Source: Cognatiluteimonas lumbrici (GTDB lineage: Bacteria; Pseudomonadota; Gammaproteobacteria; Xanthomonadales; Xanthomonadaceae). Taken from it: a stretch of DNA of 64,000 bases. The stretch covers positions 1,810,207-1,874,206 of the forward strand of contig NZ_ML636798.1 in assembly GCF_006476065.1 (NCBI RefSeq). The letters run 5' to 3'. This document shows, piece by piece, positions 47,948 through 59,644 of this stretch (within the stretch, counting starts at the first letter, position 1; each line of letters opens with the position of its first letter). Under the pieces are notes generated by a model. The model saw only the letters and a program-made list of their open reading frames with translations. It ran no database searches and had not been told where the DNA came from. Position numbers and translations under genes: made by a program.

Positions 47948-49834
47948 ATGAACGAGCCACGCCGCCGCGGTCCCATCGTCCGCGTCATCGTCGGACTGTG
48001 GGACGCGATGAACTTCACCCGCCGGTTGTTCTTCAACCTGCTGTTCTTCGGCGTGCTGCTGTTCCTGCTGGCGATGCTGGCCTCCGGCGACAAGGCCCTG
48101 CCGCTGCAGGAGCGCACCACCCTGGTGCTGGCGCCGCAGGGCCAGCTGGTGGAGCAGTACAGTTCCGACGCTGCCAGCCGCGCGCTGGCGCGCATGTACG
48201 GCGACCCGGGCGCCGGCGAGGTGCAGCTGCGGGACCTGCTGCGCGCGATCACCGCGGCCAGGGACGACGCGCGCATCGAGCGCGTGCTGCTGCGCGTGGA
48301 CGGCCTGCGCTTCTCCGGGCACGCGGCGCTGCGCGAGCTCGCCGCGGCAGTGCGCGACCTGCGCCAGTCGGGCAAGCAGGTGGTCGCGTTCGGCGAGTCG
48401 TTCGACCAGCAGCAGTACCTGCTGGCGGCGCAGGCCGACGAGGTCTACCTCGACCCGATGGGCGGGGTGCTGCTCGAGGGCCTGTCCGGCTACCGCGCGT
48501 ACTTCCGCGAAGGCCTGCAGGACAAGCTCGGCGTGGACGTGCACCTGTTCAAGGTCGGCGAATACAAGTCCGCGGCCGAGCCGTTCGTGCTCGACGCCGC
48601 CTCGCCGGAGTCGAAGGAAGCCGACCTGTACTGGATGAACGACGTCTGGCAGCGCTTCCTCGGCGACGTCGCGCACGCGCGCGGGCTCAGCGCGGTGCAG
48701 CTCGCGGCCGGGATCGACGCGCTGCCGCAGGGGATCGCCGCCGCCGGCGGCGACCTCGCCGAGTACGCCATGGAACAGCGCCTGGTGGACGGGCTGAAGA
48801 CCGAGGAGCAGGTGGACGCGCTGCTGGTGGAGCGCGGCGTGGCCGATGCCGATTCCGAGCACGGCTTCCGCGCGGTGACGCTGGATGCCTACCTCGGCCA
48901 TGTCGACCGCGGCATCGCGCCGGTGGACGAGCGCCCGCAGGTCGCGGTGGTGGTGGCCGAGGGCAGCATCGTCGGCGGCGAGCAGCCGCCGGGCACGATC
49001 GGCGGCGATTCCACCTCCGCGCTGCTGCGCGCCGCGCGCGACGACGACAAGGTCAAGGCCGTGGTGCTGCGCGTGGATTCGCCCGGCGGCGAGGTGTTCG
49101 CCTCCGAGCAGATCCGGCGCGAGGTGGCGGCGCTCAAGGCCGCCGGCAAGCCGGTGGTGGCCTCGATGGGCGACTACGCCGCCTCCGGCGGCTACTGGAT
49201 CGCGATGGACGCGGACCGCATCTACGCCAATCCGTCCACGGTGACCGGCTCGATCGGCATCTTCGGCCTGGTGCCCACGGTGCAGCGCTCGCTGGACCGC
49301 ATCGGCGTGCACACCGACGGCGTCGGCACCACGCGCTTCGCCGGCGCCTTCGACATCACCCGCGCGCTGGACCCGGCGGTCGGGGCGGTGGTGCAGTCGG
49401 TGATCGAGGACGGCTACCAGGACTTCATCGGCCGCGTCGCGCGGGCGCGCGGCATGGACGAGGCGGAGGTGGACGCGGTCGCGCGCGGCCGCGTGTGGAC
49501 CGGGGCGCAGGCGAAGGAGCGCGGGCTGGTGGACGACTTCGGCGGGCTGCGCGAGGCGGTGGCCGACGCCGCCGCGCGCGCGGAGCTGGGCGAGCCCGGC
49601 CGCTACCGCGTGCGCTACATGGACCGCGGCGCGAGCCCGTTCGAGCGCTTCTTCGGCCGCTTCGCCGAAACCAGGGCCGGGGCGGCGCTGCTGCGCGGCA
49701 CCGGGCTGGGCGAGGCCCTGCTGGCGCGGGTGCTGCCGCGGGCCGCGGACCAGCTGCGGGTGCTCGAGGCGGCGGCCAGGCCGCGGCCGGGACGGCCGGT
49801 GCAGGCGCTGGCGTTCTGCTTCTGCGCCTGGTGA
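47948..49834 (+). CDS. sppA: Signal peptide peptidase SppA, long form
   Basis: 628 aa, the 67-kDa form with two tandem S49 domains. One N-terminal span (~28-48). Catalytic Lys in [12 protein letters not shown] in the first half and Ser in ASGGYWIA in the second; TGSIGIFG follows. It degrades cleaved signal peptides in the inner membrane, active site towards the periplasm. CTGGAG precedes the ATG at seven bases. Confidence 0.95.
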   Translation: MNEPRRRGPIVRVIVGLWDAMNFTRRLFFNLLFFGVLLFLLAMLASGDKALPLQERTTLVLAPQGQLVEQYSSDAASRALARMYGDPGAGEVQLRDLLRAITAARDDARIERVLLRVDGLRFSGHAALRELAAAVRDLRQSGKQVVAFGESFDQQQYLLAAQADEVYLDPMGGVLLEGLSGYRAYFREGLQDKLGVDVHLFKVGEYKSAAEPFVLDAASPESKEADLYWMNDVWQRFLGDVAHARGLSAVQLAAGIDALPQGIAAAGGDLAEYAMEQRLVDGLKTEEQVDALLVERGVADADSEHGFRAVTLDAYLGHVDRGIAPVDERPQVAVVVAEGSIVGGEQPPGTIGGDSTSALLRAARDDDKVKAVVLRVDSPGGEVFASEQIRREVAALKAAGKPVVASMGDYAASGGYWIAMDADRIYANPSTVTGSIGIFGLVPTVQRSLDRIGVHTDGVGTTRFAGAFDITRALDPAVGAVVQSVIEDGYQDFIGRVARARGMDEAEVDAVARGRVWTGAQAKERGLVDDFGGLREAVADAAARAELGEPGRYRVRYMDRGASPFERFFGRFAETRAGAALLRGTGLGEALLARVLPRAADQLRVLEAAARPRPGRPVQALAFCFCAW

Positions 49835-49853
49835 TCCTGCAATACTGGCGGCC

Positions 49854-50630
49854 ATGGACCCGAACCGCTGGCGACTGGATGGGCAACTGGCGCTGGTGAC
49901 CGGCGGCAGCGCCGGCATCGGCCTGGCGATCGCGCGCGAGCTGCTCGGCTTCGGCGCGCGCGTGCTGGTGGTGGCGCGCGACCCGGTCGCGCTGGCCAAC
50001 GCACGCGACGAACTGGCCGAGGAGTTCGGCGACGACAGCGTGTCCGCGCTCGCGGCCGACGTCGCCGACGAGGAACAGCGGCGCGAGATCCTGGACTGGG
50101 TCGAGGACCAGGGCGAAGGCCTGAACATCCTGGTCAACAACGCCGGCGGCAACCTCACGCGCCCGACCACCGAATACACCGAGGACGAGTGGCGCTCGAT
50201 CTTCGAGACCAACCTGTTCAGCGCCTTCGAATTGTGCCGCTACGCCTATCCGCTGCTGCTGAAGCACGCGGCCTCGAGCATCGTCAACGTCGGCAGCGTG
50301 TCCGGCGAGACCCACGTGCGCAGCGGCGCGCCCTACGGCATGACCAAGGCGGCGCTGCACCAGCTCACCCGCAACCTGGCGGTGGAATGGGCCGAGGACG
50401 GCGTGCGCGTGAACGCGGTCGCGCCCTGGTACATCCGCACGCGGCGCACCTCGGGCAAGCTGTCCGACCCCGATTACCTCGACGAGGTCCTGCTGCGCAC
50501 GCCGATGGGGCGGGTCGGCGAGCCGGAGGAAGTGGCGGCCGCGGTGGCGTTCCTGTGTCTGCCGGCGGCGTCCTACATCACCGGGGAGTGCATCGCGGTG
50601 GACGGCGGCTTCCTGCGCTACGGGTTCTAG
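49854..50630 (+). CDS. Short-chain dehydrogenase, tropinone-reductase-like
   Basis: 258 aa. TGGSAGIG loop, NNAGGN, catalytic Ser in VGSVSG and YGMTK, and C-terminal [15 protein letters not shown]. The NTerm [12 protein letters not shown] and [19 protein letters not shown] blocks match plant-type tropinone-reductase-like SDRs common in bacteria; substrate unknown. A weak -10 (AATACT) lies seven bases before the ATG. Confidence 0.88.
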   Translation: MDPNRWRLDGQLALVTGGSAGIGLAIARELLGFGARVLVVARDPVALANARDELAEEFGDDSVSALAADVADEEQRREILDWVEDQGEGLNILVNNAGGNLTRPTTEYTEDEWRSIFETNLFSAFELCRYAYPLLLKHAASSIVNVGSVSGETHVRSGAPYGMTKAALHQLTRNLAVEWAEDGVRVNAVAPWYIRTRRTSGKLSDPDYLDEVLLRTPMGRVGEPEEVAAAVAFLCLPAASYITGECIAVDGGFLRYGF

Positions 50631-50634
50631 CCGG

Positions 50635-51267
50635 TCAGGGCGCCGCGCAGGTGCTGTTGGCGAGGGTCGCCGCCAGCGTCTCGTATTCCAGGCGCTTCTC
50701 GCCATCGAGGCTGCCGGCGAAGCGCCAGCGGAACTCGGCTTCGCCGACCCGCTGCCGCCAACTCCGGCAGAGGGCCTCCTCCGGCACGGCGGTGCACTGG
50801 TCGACCACCCGCTCGCAGGCACGCGCGGCCGGCAGGCTGGTGCCGTCGATCCCGACCACCTGCAGCGGGGCGCAGCGCTGCGCCGGGGTCTCGTCCTCGG
50901 TCAGGTAGTCCTGGCCGTCCCAGGTGCGGCACTGGTACAGCGCGGGCGGCGGCGTGCGCTCCGCTTCCGGGACCGGGTCCGGCACCGCCTCGGCGACGAG
51001 CCGGTCGAGTTGCGCGTGCTCGGCCGCCACCACCTCCGGCATGCGCACCTCGCGCGGCACGTAGGCGGGCAAGGGCGGCGGCGCGTCGATCACCTGTTTC
51101 TCCTGGCGCTGGCCGGCCGGACAGGCGAGGTCGTTCTGGATGGTGACGTGGCCGTCGCGGTCGGTGCAGCGGTAGACCACGACCTGGTCGCCGGCGAACG
51201 ACGACGGCAGGGCAGCCGCGAGCAGCACGGTTGCAAGGAGCGTGGTCGGTATCGCGGCGCGCGCCAT
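50635..51267 (-). CDS. DUF4124 secreted protein, second gene of a pair
   Basis: 210 aa. Signal peptide (LLATVLLAAALPSSFAG) then the DUF4124 block YRCTDRDGHVTIQNDLACPAG in its usual N-terminal place (cited in parts: VVVYRCTD, GHVTIQ). A C-terminal region with six Cys likely forms disulfides in the periplasm. Start overlaps the previous stop (TGATG). Four bases from the convergent SDR. Function unknown. Confidence 0.8.
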   Translation of the reverse strand: MARAAIPTTLLATVLLAAALPSSFAGDQVVVYRCTDRDGHVTIQNDLACPAGQRQEKQVIDAPPPLPAYVPREVRMPEVVAAEHAQLDRLVAEAVPDPVPEAERTPPPALYQCRTWDGQDYLTEDETPAQRCAPLQVVGIDGTSLPAARACERVVDQCTAVPEEALCRSWRQRVGEAEFRWRFAGSLDGEKRLEYETLAATLANSTCAAP

Positions 51268-51941
51268 CAGCGTCCCCCGCAGTCGGCGTCGAGCCGGGCG
51301 TTGATGCTGCGCTCCCGTGGCCGCAACGCATCGCGCTCGCTGGGCATGCCGTTGAAGATCGCGCGCCGGATCTCCGAGCGCTCCTCGCGCAGGCGCGCGC
51401 AGGCCTCGGCCTGCGGCAGCGGGTGGCAGGTGTCGCGGATCCAGGTGCCGGCGCCGGCCACCCAGCGCGGGCCGACGCCAGGCCGCCGCAGCGTGGTGCC
51501 GGTGTCGTCGATGCGGACGCTGCCGCCGGTGATCGCCAGCGGCGCGCGCTCCCCGCGCCGCACCGGCAGCGGATACCCCAGCGTCCACAGCGGTACCCAG
51601 CGCGGATTGCCGGCGTCGCTGTCGCTGGTATAGGTGTCGCCGTCCGGGGTGGTGCACTGGTACACCGGTTGCGGCGTGCGCAGCACGACGACGCGCTCGA
51701 CCACGGGCGTGGGTGCAGGCTCGGGTTGCGGAGCCGGCGCGGGCGCCGGTTCGGGCCGCGGCGGCGGATCCTGCGGGGCCTGCATCGTGCGCACTTCCTG
51801 CGCCTGCCCGTCCGGGCACGGCGTGTCGCGCAGCGCGACGCGACCGTCGTCGGCGACGCAGCGATAGACCTTGAAGCTGTCCTGCGCCGACGCCGCGGCG
51901 ACGGGCAAACAGGCGAGCAGCAGGGCGGCAAGCAGGCGCAT
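51267..51941 (-). CDS. DUF4124 secreted protein, first gene of a pair
   Basis: 224 aa; signal peptide (LLAALLLACLPVAAASA), DUF4124 block (FKVYRCVADDGRVALRDTPC), a proline-rich stretch (PPRPEPAPAPAPQPEPAPTP) and a second domain with YQCTTPDGDTYTSDSD plus Cys pairs. It is a paralogue of the next gene, both with a repeated YxCxxxDG element, translationally coupled to it. Likely periplasmic; function unknown. Confidence 0.8.
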   Translation of the reverse strand: MRLLAALLLACLPVAAASAQDSFKVYRCVADDGRVALRDTPCPDGQAQEVRTMQAPQDPPPRPEPAPAPAPQPEPAPTPVVERVVVLRTPQPVYQCTTPDGDTYTSDSDAGNPRWVPLWTLGYPLPVRRGERAPLAITGGSVRIDDTGTTLRRPGVGPRWVAGAGTWIRDTCHPLPQAEACARLREERSEIRRAIFNGMPSERDALRPRERSINARLDADCGGR

Positions 51942-52005
51942 GCCTGCATTCTGCTGCCCGTGGCGCATCGGACCAAGTCCCGGGGCGTCGCGCGTTCGCC
52001 GCGAT

Positions 52006-52572
52006 TCAGGACCCGCGCACGAGCGCACCGGTACGTGCGTCACGGATGTCGCTCGGGCGCTCGCGGCCGCCGGTCTCGCCTTCGACGACACCGTCCAGCG
52101 CCGCGAGCAGTGCCGGATCGAGCGCGGCGCGGCGGGTCGGCGCCACCGTCCCGGCGAGGTTGGCGCTGGTGGACACGAGTGGCGCGCCGAACGCGGTGCA
52201 CAACGCGGCAACCACCGGGTGCGCGCTGACCCGCACCGCGACGCCGTCGTGCGCGCCAGTGATCCAGCGCGGCACCCGCGCGGTGGCGGGCACGATCCAG
52301 GTGTTCGGGCCGGGCCAGCCGGCGTCCATGGCGGAGCGATGGACCGCGGGGATCGCATCCCAGTCGGCGAGGCCATCGAGCTGCGCGCGGTTGGCCGCGA
52401 CCAGGATCAGGCCCTTGGCGACGTCGCGCTGTTTGATCCGCAGCAGCCGGGTCACGGCGCGCTCGTCGAAGGGATCGCAACCAATGCCCCAGACGCCCTC
52501 GGTGGGGTAAGCGAGCACGCCGCCGCGGCGCAGCAGCGCGGCGGCGGCGTCGATCGTCAGCGGACCGGCCAC
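52006..52572 (-). CDS. tsaC: Threonylcarbamoyl-AMP synthase TsaC
   Basis: 188 aa from a GTG with GAGG six bases ahead, eight bases after topA. Sua5/YrdC fold: GGVLAYPTEGVWGIGCDP, RLLRIKQRDVAKGLILVA, WPGPNTWIVPA, and PLVSTSANLAG. It makes the activated intermediate for t6A37 of ANN-decoding tRNAs. Gene order topA-tsaC is common in gammaproteobacteria. Confidence 0.93.
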   Translation of the reverse strand: MAGPLTIDAAAALLRRGGVLAYPTEGVWGIGCDPFDERAVTRLLRIKQRDVAKGLILVAANRAQLDGLADWDAIPAVHRSAMDAGWPGPNTWIVPATARVPRWITGAHDGVAVRVSAHPVVAALCTAFGAPLVSTSANLAGTVAPTRRAALDPALLAALDGVVEGETGGRERPSDIRDARTGALVRGS

Positions 52573-52580
52573 GGCGTGCC

Positions 52581-55049
<2,469 letters not shown>

Positions 55050-55166
55050 GGCGGTGGGGTCCATTTTGCCGGGCATGCGCCGGAGGCGAGAGAAGGCAAC
55101 GCCCGGGGGGTCGGCCCCGGGCGATTCCTTATTAATAGGTAAAGGGAGAAAGGGGAGCCGGTCAAG

Positions 55167-55190
55167 GGGGCGGGCCCTGGAGCCCGCCCC
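55167..55190 (-). terminator. Candidate terminator after the RDD-pilin gene
   Basis: Nine-bp perfect stem (GGGGCGGGC / GCCCGCCCC) around a six-base loop, 19 bases after the stop on the minus strand. Only short T clusters follow, so its strength is uncertain. Confidence 0.5.
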
Positions 55191-55208
55191 GGGCGCCCCG
55201 GAGCGGCT

Positions 55209-56147
55209 TCAGTCGCGGCAGGACGCCGGCAGGTAGCGCCGTTCCAGCTCCGAGGAGCACAGCCAGGCACCGCCGGGAGCGTCGTACTCGAGCCAGACCC
55301 GCTGGCCGTCGAGGGCCCCGGCCCCAGCGTCGCGGAGGGTGACCTCGATGGCGCATCGTCCCGACTCCTCCAGCAGGCCGGTGGCGATCCCCGCGACGCG
55401 GTCGCTCGCATAGGCGTCGGACGGGCCGATGCCGGCTTCGCCGTTCGCAGGACACTGGCCGGTCTCGGCATGGAACGCGGCCACCGACGCCTTCAGCGGG
55501 TCGGCTTGCCCGATCGCCTGCATCACTTGCGCCCGCTGCGTGTAGTCGTGGTACGCCGGGATCGCGATCGCGGCCAGGATCCCGAGGACGGCGATGAGGA
55601 TGAACAGCGCGAACACGCCGACGATGACCGCGGCCATCCCGACGTGGCGCTGCTGGCGCTCCGGGGTGTCGGTATACGCCCACTGGTCGACCACCAGCGT
55701 GTCGGCGACGAAGTCGTGCAGCGCCTGCTTGCGCCGGGTGAACGCCGCCACCAGGAAGCCGATGTAAAGGGTGATGTACGACAACGCCGCCGCGAACCAG
55801 CGGCCGAACGCGCGGCCGCGGCCCAGCCGCTGGCCGTGTTCGTCGGTCACCTTGATGCCGAGCGCGCGCTTGCCGAGGGTCGCCTGGAAGCGGGAGCTTT
55901 CCTGCAATCCGTAGTAGAGCGCCGCGGCGACGTAATACAGCAGGATCCCCAGCAGGTACACGATCGCCAGCACGGCCCCGAGGGCCTCGTCGTCCATGCT
56001 GCTGCCGGGCGCGGCTGCCACGGCGATGATCCCGAGCACGAACAGGAGGGCGTAGAAGCCGACCCCGAGGATCAGGCTGTCGATGATGAAAGCGCCGAAA
56101 CGACGGATGAATCCGGCGTGCACGACGTCGGTGTGTGGTTCGCTCAA
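55209..56147 (-). CDS. RDD domain fused to a type IV pilin-like C-terminus
   Basis: 312 aa. Residues ~10-160 are an RDD membrane domain (FIRRFGAFIIDSLILG, LGKRALGIKVTDEHGQRLG) with three or four spans. Then a further hydrophobic helix runs into VLGILAAIAIPAYHDYTQRA at ~residue 190, which is the N-terminal helix core of type IV pilins (AAIAIPAYxDYxxRA), followed by ~110 residues with paired Cys like a pilin head (QCPAN, CAIEV, WLCSS, ASCRD). The pre-pilin cleavage Gly-Phe is not visible. Could sit in the membrane as a pilin-like sensor or scaffold. Function unknown. Confidence 0.8.
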   Translation of the reverse strand: MSEPHTDVVHAGFIRRFGAFIIDSLILGVGFYALLFVLGIIAVAAAPGSSMDDEALGAVLAIVYLLGILLYYVAAALYYGLQESSRFQATLGKRALGIKVTDEHGQRLGRGRAFGRWFAAALSYITLYIGFLVAAFTRRKQALHDFVADTLVVDQWAYTDTPERQQRHVGMAAVIVGVFALFILIAVLGILAAIAIPAYHDYTQRAQVMQAIGQADPLKASVAAFHAETGQCPANGEAGIGPSDAYASDRVAGIATGLLEESGRCAIEVTLRDAGAGALDGQRVWLEYDAPGGAWLCSSELERRYLPASCRD

Positions 56148-56165
56148 GTTGTTTCCCCCTTCAAC

Positions 56166-56227
56166 GGGCGCGCAGCGCCCACTCCCCAGGTCGCAAGGCG
56201 ACCGACTCCCCAGGCGGCACGGCCGCC
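56166..56227 (-). promoter_or_regulatory. Triple hairpin leader with repeated CCTGGGGAG, before the RDD-pilin gene
   Basis: Three 6-bp perfect stems with three-base loops (56166-56180, 56189-56203, 56213-56227) alternate with the same linker. On the minus strand, the linkers read CCTGGGGAGT twice. The array ends 18 bases before the RDD-pilin ATG. CCTGGGGAG is an exact complement of CTCCCCAGG in the main loop of the sX13-like RNA. Confidence 0.65.
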
Positions 56228-56240
56228 GTCATCTTCTTGT

Positions 56241-56741
56241 CTAGTGCAGCGGCTCGGGCTCGTCCAGGAACATCTGGGTTTCCATCCAGGCGTAGGCGGC
56301 CTCGGCGCCCGGCTGGTTGAACAGGGCCATCAGCACCACCCACTTCAGGTCCTCGAGGTCCACTTCGTCCTGGTCCAGGGCCATGGCGCGGTCCACCACC
56401 AGCTCGCGCTGGTCCGCGTCGAGCACGCCGTGCTGCTCGAGGAACAGCAGGAAGCCGCGGCAATCCACGTCCAGCTTGTCGAGTTCCGGCCCGAAGAACA
56501 CGCGCGTGGGGCCGTCCGGGCGCCGCGCGGCCGCCGGGCGCTGTTCGGCGAGGGCGCCGAGCCAGTCGAACGCGCGGTTGATCTCGGGGGGGCTGAAGCC
56601 CGCCTGGGCGAGGTCCTGGAGCAGGGGGCCGTTGTTCAGCTCCTCCCGGTCCAGCAGCCGGCCGCCGGGGGGCGGGGCGGCATCGTCGGTCAGGTAATGC
56701 TCGAAGAGGTACAGCAGGACATCCAGGATGCTTTCTTTCAT
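56241..56741 (-). CDS. smg: Smg family protein (DUF494)
   Basis: 166 aa from ATG 56741 ([17 protein letters not shown], the family start). Conserved [36 protein letters not shown] and [15 protein letters not shown]. Smg is a small, mostly helical cytosolic protein next to dprA in many proteobacteria; role not established. dprA stops 13 bases upstream. Confidence 0.92.
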   Translation of the reverse strand: MKESILDVLLYLFEHYLTDDAAPPPGGRLLDREELNNGPLLQDLAQAGFSPPEINRAFDWLGALAEQRPAAARRPDGPTRVFFGPELDKLDVDCRGFLLFLEQHGVLDADQRELVVDRAMALDQDEVDLEDLKWVVLMALFNQPGAEAAYAWMETQMFLDEPEPLH

Positions 56742-56754
56742 TTCCCTCTGCCGG

Positions 56755-57723
56755 TCAGCGCTTGCGGGAATAGCGGCCGTGTTCCACCACCACGCGTCCA
56801 TCCAGCTCCATGAGCAGGAGCATGGAGGAGAGGGTGGCTGCCGTCAATCCGGTTCGCTCGACGAGGGCATCCATACCTGTTGGGTCGTGACCTAGTGCAC
56901 GCCACAATTTCTTGTAGTCGGGATCTTCTGCGCTGGTTGAAGATGAATGCGGGCAGACGGGCGCCGGGAGGGCGTGCCCCCTTCGCTCCTCCAGGGCGTT
57001 TTGAGTCGTCGCGAAGGGGGCACGCCCTCCCGGCTCGGCTCGGGTTGGCATTCGATCGCGCAACGATTGGGCGAGAGCTTCGGCGACCTGGGCGAGGGCT
57101 TCGATCACTTCCTGGGGGGTTTCGACCAGCGCGGCGCCATCGCGGATCAGACGGTGGCAGCCGCGCGCTTTCGGGTTGTGGATGGAGCCGGGGATGGCGA
57201 AGACCTCGCGACCGGCGTCGGCGGCCAGGCGCGCGGTGATGAGGGCGCCGGAGCGGTGGGCGGCCTCGACGACGAGGGTGCCGAGGGCCAGGCCGGCGAT
57301 GATGCGGTTGCGGCGGGGGAACTGGCCCTTGTGGACGCCGGTACCAGGCGGGTATTCGCTGGCGATGGCGCCGGTGGCGGCGATGCGTTGGTAGAGGGCC
57401 GTGTTGCGGCGGGGGTAGGGGACGTCGACGCCGGTGCCGAGCACGGCGATGGTGCGGCCGTCGGCGGCCAGGGCTCCGTCGTGGGCGGCAGTGTCGATGC
57501 CGGCGGCGAGGCCGCTGATCACCGCGAGGCCGGAGGCGGCGAAGGCGCGGGCGAATTCGAAGGCGATGTCGCGGCCGCCCGCGGTGGGGGCGCGGCTGCC
57601 GACGATGGCGACGCCCGGGTGCCACAGCACGCCCGGGTCGCCGGCGACGTGCAGGATGCGTGGCGGGTCGGGCGTGCGCCGCAGCAGCGCGGGGTAGTCG
57701 GGATCGTGCAGGGCGAGGCGCAT
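56755..57723 (-). CDS. dprA: DprA/Smf recombination mediator, shortened N-terminus
   Basis: 322 aa from ATG 57723 (an in-frame ATG at 57774 would lie ahead of a lysM terminator hairpin). The Rossmann-like ssDNA-binding core is intact ([49 protein letters not shown]-type [12 protein letters not shown]). The N-terminal SAM/helical domain, usually ~70 residues, is absent. A linker carrying an in-frame 70-bp palindrome joins it to a C-terminal winged helix ([25 protein letters not shown], cited in parts). DprA loads RecA on incoming DNA in transformation. Confidence 0.9.
   Translation of the reverse strand: MRLALHDPDYPALLRRTPDPPRILHVAGDPGVLWHPGVAIVGSRAPTAGGRDIAFEFARAFAASGLAVISGLAAGIDTAAHDGALAADGRTIAVLGTGVDVPYPRRNTALYQRIAATGAIASEYPPGTGVHKGQFPRRNRIIAGLALGTLVVEAAHRSGALITARLAADAGREVFAIPGSIHNPKARGCHRLIRDGAALVETPQEVIEALAQVAEALAQSLRDRMPTRAEPGGRAPFATTQNALEERRGHALPAPVCPHSSSTSAEDPDYKKLWRALGHDPTGMDALVERTGLTAATLSSMLLLMELDGRVVVEHGRYSRKR
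56964..57033. repeat. 22-bp perfect inverted repeat inside dprA
   Basis: Arms 56964-56985 and 57012-57033 are exact inverted copies separated by 26 bases. They encode the linker between the DprA core and the winged helix, in frame. The size and shape match a REPIN-type element captured in a coding region. Confidence 0.85.
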
Positions 57724-57749
57724 CGCGCCAGCGTGGGCCGGAAACGGCG

Positions 57750-57775
57750 ACGGCGCCCTCGGGCGCCGTCGCATG
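57750..57775 (-). terminator. Hairpin between lysM and dprA
   Basis: A 12-bp perfect stem (GCGACGGCGCCC and its complement) with a two-base centre, followed on the minus strand by GTTTCC. Placed 40-65 bases after the LysM gene stop, it is likely its terminator. It makes the upstream dprA start less probable. Confidence 0.65.
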
Positions 57776-57814
57776 CTGGTGTCGGGAATCTGCCCCGGCC
57801 CGGTAAAGCCTGGC

Positions 57815-58981
57815 TCAGTAGGGCGCGTCCGGGTGCTTGAGCTCGTAGCCGACGCGGGTCGGCTTGGTGCTGTCCATCACCAGCGCGTAGCTCATGCGCT
57901 CGAAGGTGCGGAACACCATGAGGTGGCTGGCGAACTCGTCGGGCAGGCGCACGCGGCCGGCGGACGGCACGCTGTCCTCGGTGCGGTCGAAGCCGTAGGC
58001 GACCTTGTCCACCGCGTTGCTGCCGACGCGCCAGGCCGAGAACACGGTGCCGTTGTCCACGCCGTCGCGGGAGCCGACCGAGATCGCGACCACGTCGTGG
58101 GTGCCGCCGGTGGTCAGCATGTCGGCGACCGCGAGCACGCGCGCGCGGCCGTACTCGAGCTGCTGCGAGGGCGGATGCGGGAAGAAGCGCAGGTCGTAGG
58201 GCTGCGGCTCGACCGCCACGATGCGGTCGCCGACGCGCACTTCCTTGCCGTGCTCGTCGAGCAGCAGGGTCGCCGCCTCGATGCCGGCCACGGCGCCGCG
58301 GGTGATGGTGCCGGTGGCCACGTGCATCAGCTCGTAGCCGAGCAGCTCCTTGCCCTGGCTCGGGGTGACCACGTCGGTCCAGAAGTCCTCGGTGTCGAGG
58401 ATGGTGCGGCCGCGGAAGTCGAGGTCGTCCTTGTGGAACAGGTCGCAGCACTCGGTCCGGTCCAGCCGGGTGAAGCGCTGGGTCGGGCGCACCACGGCGT
58501 AGCGCTGGCCGGGCTGCGCGCCGGCCAGGTTGGCGACGTAGGCGAGCTGGCCGTCGGCGCTGCGCAGGCGGTCGCCCTCGAGCCCGACCACGTGCGGCAG
58601 CTGCTCGTAGCCGTCGACGATGCGCAGGTCCTTCAGGAACGGGGCCACCTGCTCCAGCGGGATGCCGTCGATCGGGGCTTCCTCGCGCGGGCCCGGGTCC
58701 ACCACCACGCGGTCCAGGTAGGACAGCGAGATCACGTCGCCGGGGTAGATCAGGTGCGGGTTGGCGATCTGCGGGTTGGCCTGCCAGATTTCCGGCCACA
58801 GCCACGGGCGCTGCAGGAAGCGGCCGGCGATGTCCCAGAGGGTGTCGCCGCGCTGGACCACGTAGGTGTCCGGATGGGAAGGGTTCAGCTCCTGGGCAAC
58901 GCCCCAGGATGCAACGGTGAGCAGCGCGACGGCGAAACCCGTCCGCAGCCCTTGAGAAACGCGCTCAAGCTTGGCGGCCAT
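57815..58981 (-). CDS. Secreted LysM domain protein
   Basis: 388 aa. Signal peptide (ending SWGVAQ), LysM domain at ~40-90 (YVVQRGDTLWDIAGRFLQRPWLWPEIW, cited in parts, NPHLIYPGDVISL). The remainder is a long beta-rich region without catalytic motifs. Homologues sit between def and dprA in Pseudomonas and xanthomonads. It should bind peptidoglycan in the periplasm. Divergent from def over a ~145-base region. Confidence 0.88.
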   Translation of the reverse strand: MAAKLERVSQGLRTGFAVALLTVASWGVAQELNPSHPDTYVVQRGDTLWDIAGRFLQRPWLWPEIWQANPQIANPHLIYPGDVISLSYLDRVVVDPGPREEAPIDGIPLEQVAPFLKDLRIVDGYEQLPHVVGLEGDRLRSADGQLAYVANLAGAQPGQRYAVVRPTQRFTRLDRTECCDLFHKDDLDFRGRTILDTEDFWTDVVTPSQGKELLGYELMHVATGTITRGAVAGIEAATLLLDEHGKEVRVGDRIVAVEPQPYDLRFFPHPPSQQLEYGRARVLAVADMLTTGGTHDVVAISVGSRDGVDNGTVFSAWRVGSNAVDKVAYGFDRTEDSVPSAGRVRLPDEFASHLMVFRTFERMSYALVMDSTKPTRVGYELKHPDAPY

Positions 58982-59064
58982 CTACCTGCTCCCCTTGGAA
59001 TTTCCCTCGTCCCAGGCGAGCCAATATAGCCCATGCGGCGCGGCCGGAATCAAGCAATTGGCGG

Positions 59065-59070
59065 TACAAT
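59065..59070 (+). promoter_or_regulatory. TACAAT -10 candidate for def-fmt-rsmB
   Basis: Five of six -10 matches, ~60 bases before the def ATG; no clear -35. Confidence 0.45.
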
Positions 59071-59128
59071 TGAGGCATTCCGTGGCACGGATGCGCGCGG
59101 ATGTGACCGAATCCACCCTTTGTCAGCC

Positions 59129-59641
59129 ATGGCCCTGCTCCCGATCCTCGAATTCCCCGATCCCCGCCTGCGCACCAAGGCTGCGCCGGTCGACCCTGCC
59201 TGGGTGCCGGGCGAGGAGGCGCAGCGCCTGTTCGACGACATGTTCGAGACCATGTACGAGGCGCCGGGCATCGGCCTGGCCGCGACCCAGGTCGACGTGC
59301 ACCGCCGCTTCATGGTCATCGACGTCAGCGAGGACCGCTCGCAGCCGCTGGTCTTCATCAACCCGGAGATCACCGCGCGCAGCGGCGAGCAGGTGTGCCA
59401 GGAGGGTTGCCTGTCGGTGCCCGGCATCTACGCCGACGTGACCCGCGCCGGCGCGATCACCGTGAAGGCGCTGGACCGCAAGGGCGCGGCCTTCGAAATG
59501 CAGGCCGTCGGCCTGCTCGCGGTGTGCATCCAGCACGAGATGGACCACCTCGACGGCAAGCTGTTCGTCGACTACCTCTCGCCGCTGAAGCGGGAGATGG
59601 TGCGCAAGAAGCTGGCGAAGGCGCGGCGCTCGGCCGCCTGA
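59129..59641 (+). CDS. def: Peptide deformylase
   Basis: 170 aa. All three motifs: [13 protein letters not shown] and QHEMDHLDG (metal His and catalytic Glu). Removes the formyl group from new proteins. First gene of def-fmt-rsmB; fmt starts three bases after the stop. The in-frame upstream start is not preferred since the conserved N-terminus is [14 protein letters not shown]. Confidence 0.97.
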   Translation: MALLPILEFPDPRLRTKAAPVDPAWVPGEEAQRLFDDMFETMYEAPGIGLAATQVDVHRRFMVIDVSEDRSQPLVFINPEITARSGEQVCQEGCLSVPGIYADVTRAGAITVKALDRKGAAFEMQAVGLLAVCIQHEMDHLDGKLFVDYLSPLKREMVRKKLAKARRSAA

Positions 59642-59644
59642 CGC

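Noticed and set aside
57724-57774. Upstream dprA start at 57774
   Set aside because: The added 17 residues are encoded by a perfect hairpin that looks like the lysM terminator and do not resemble the DprA N-terminus.
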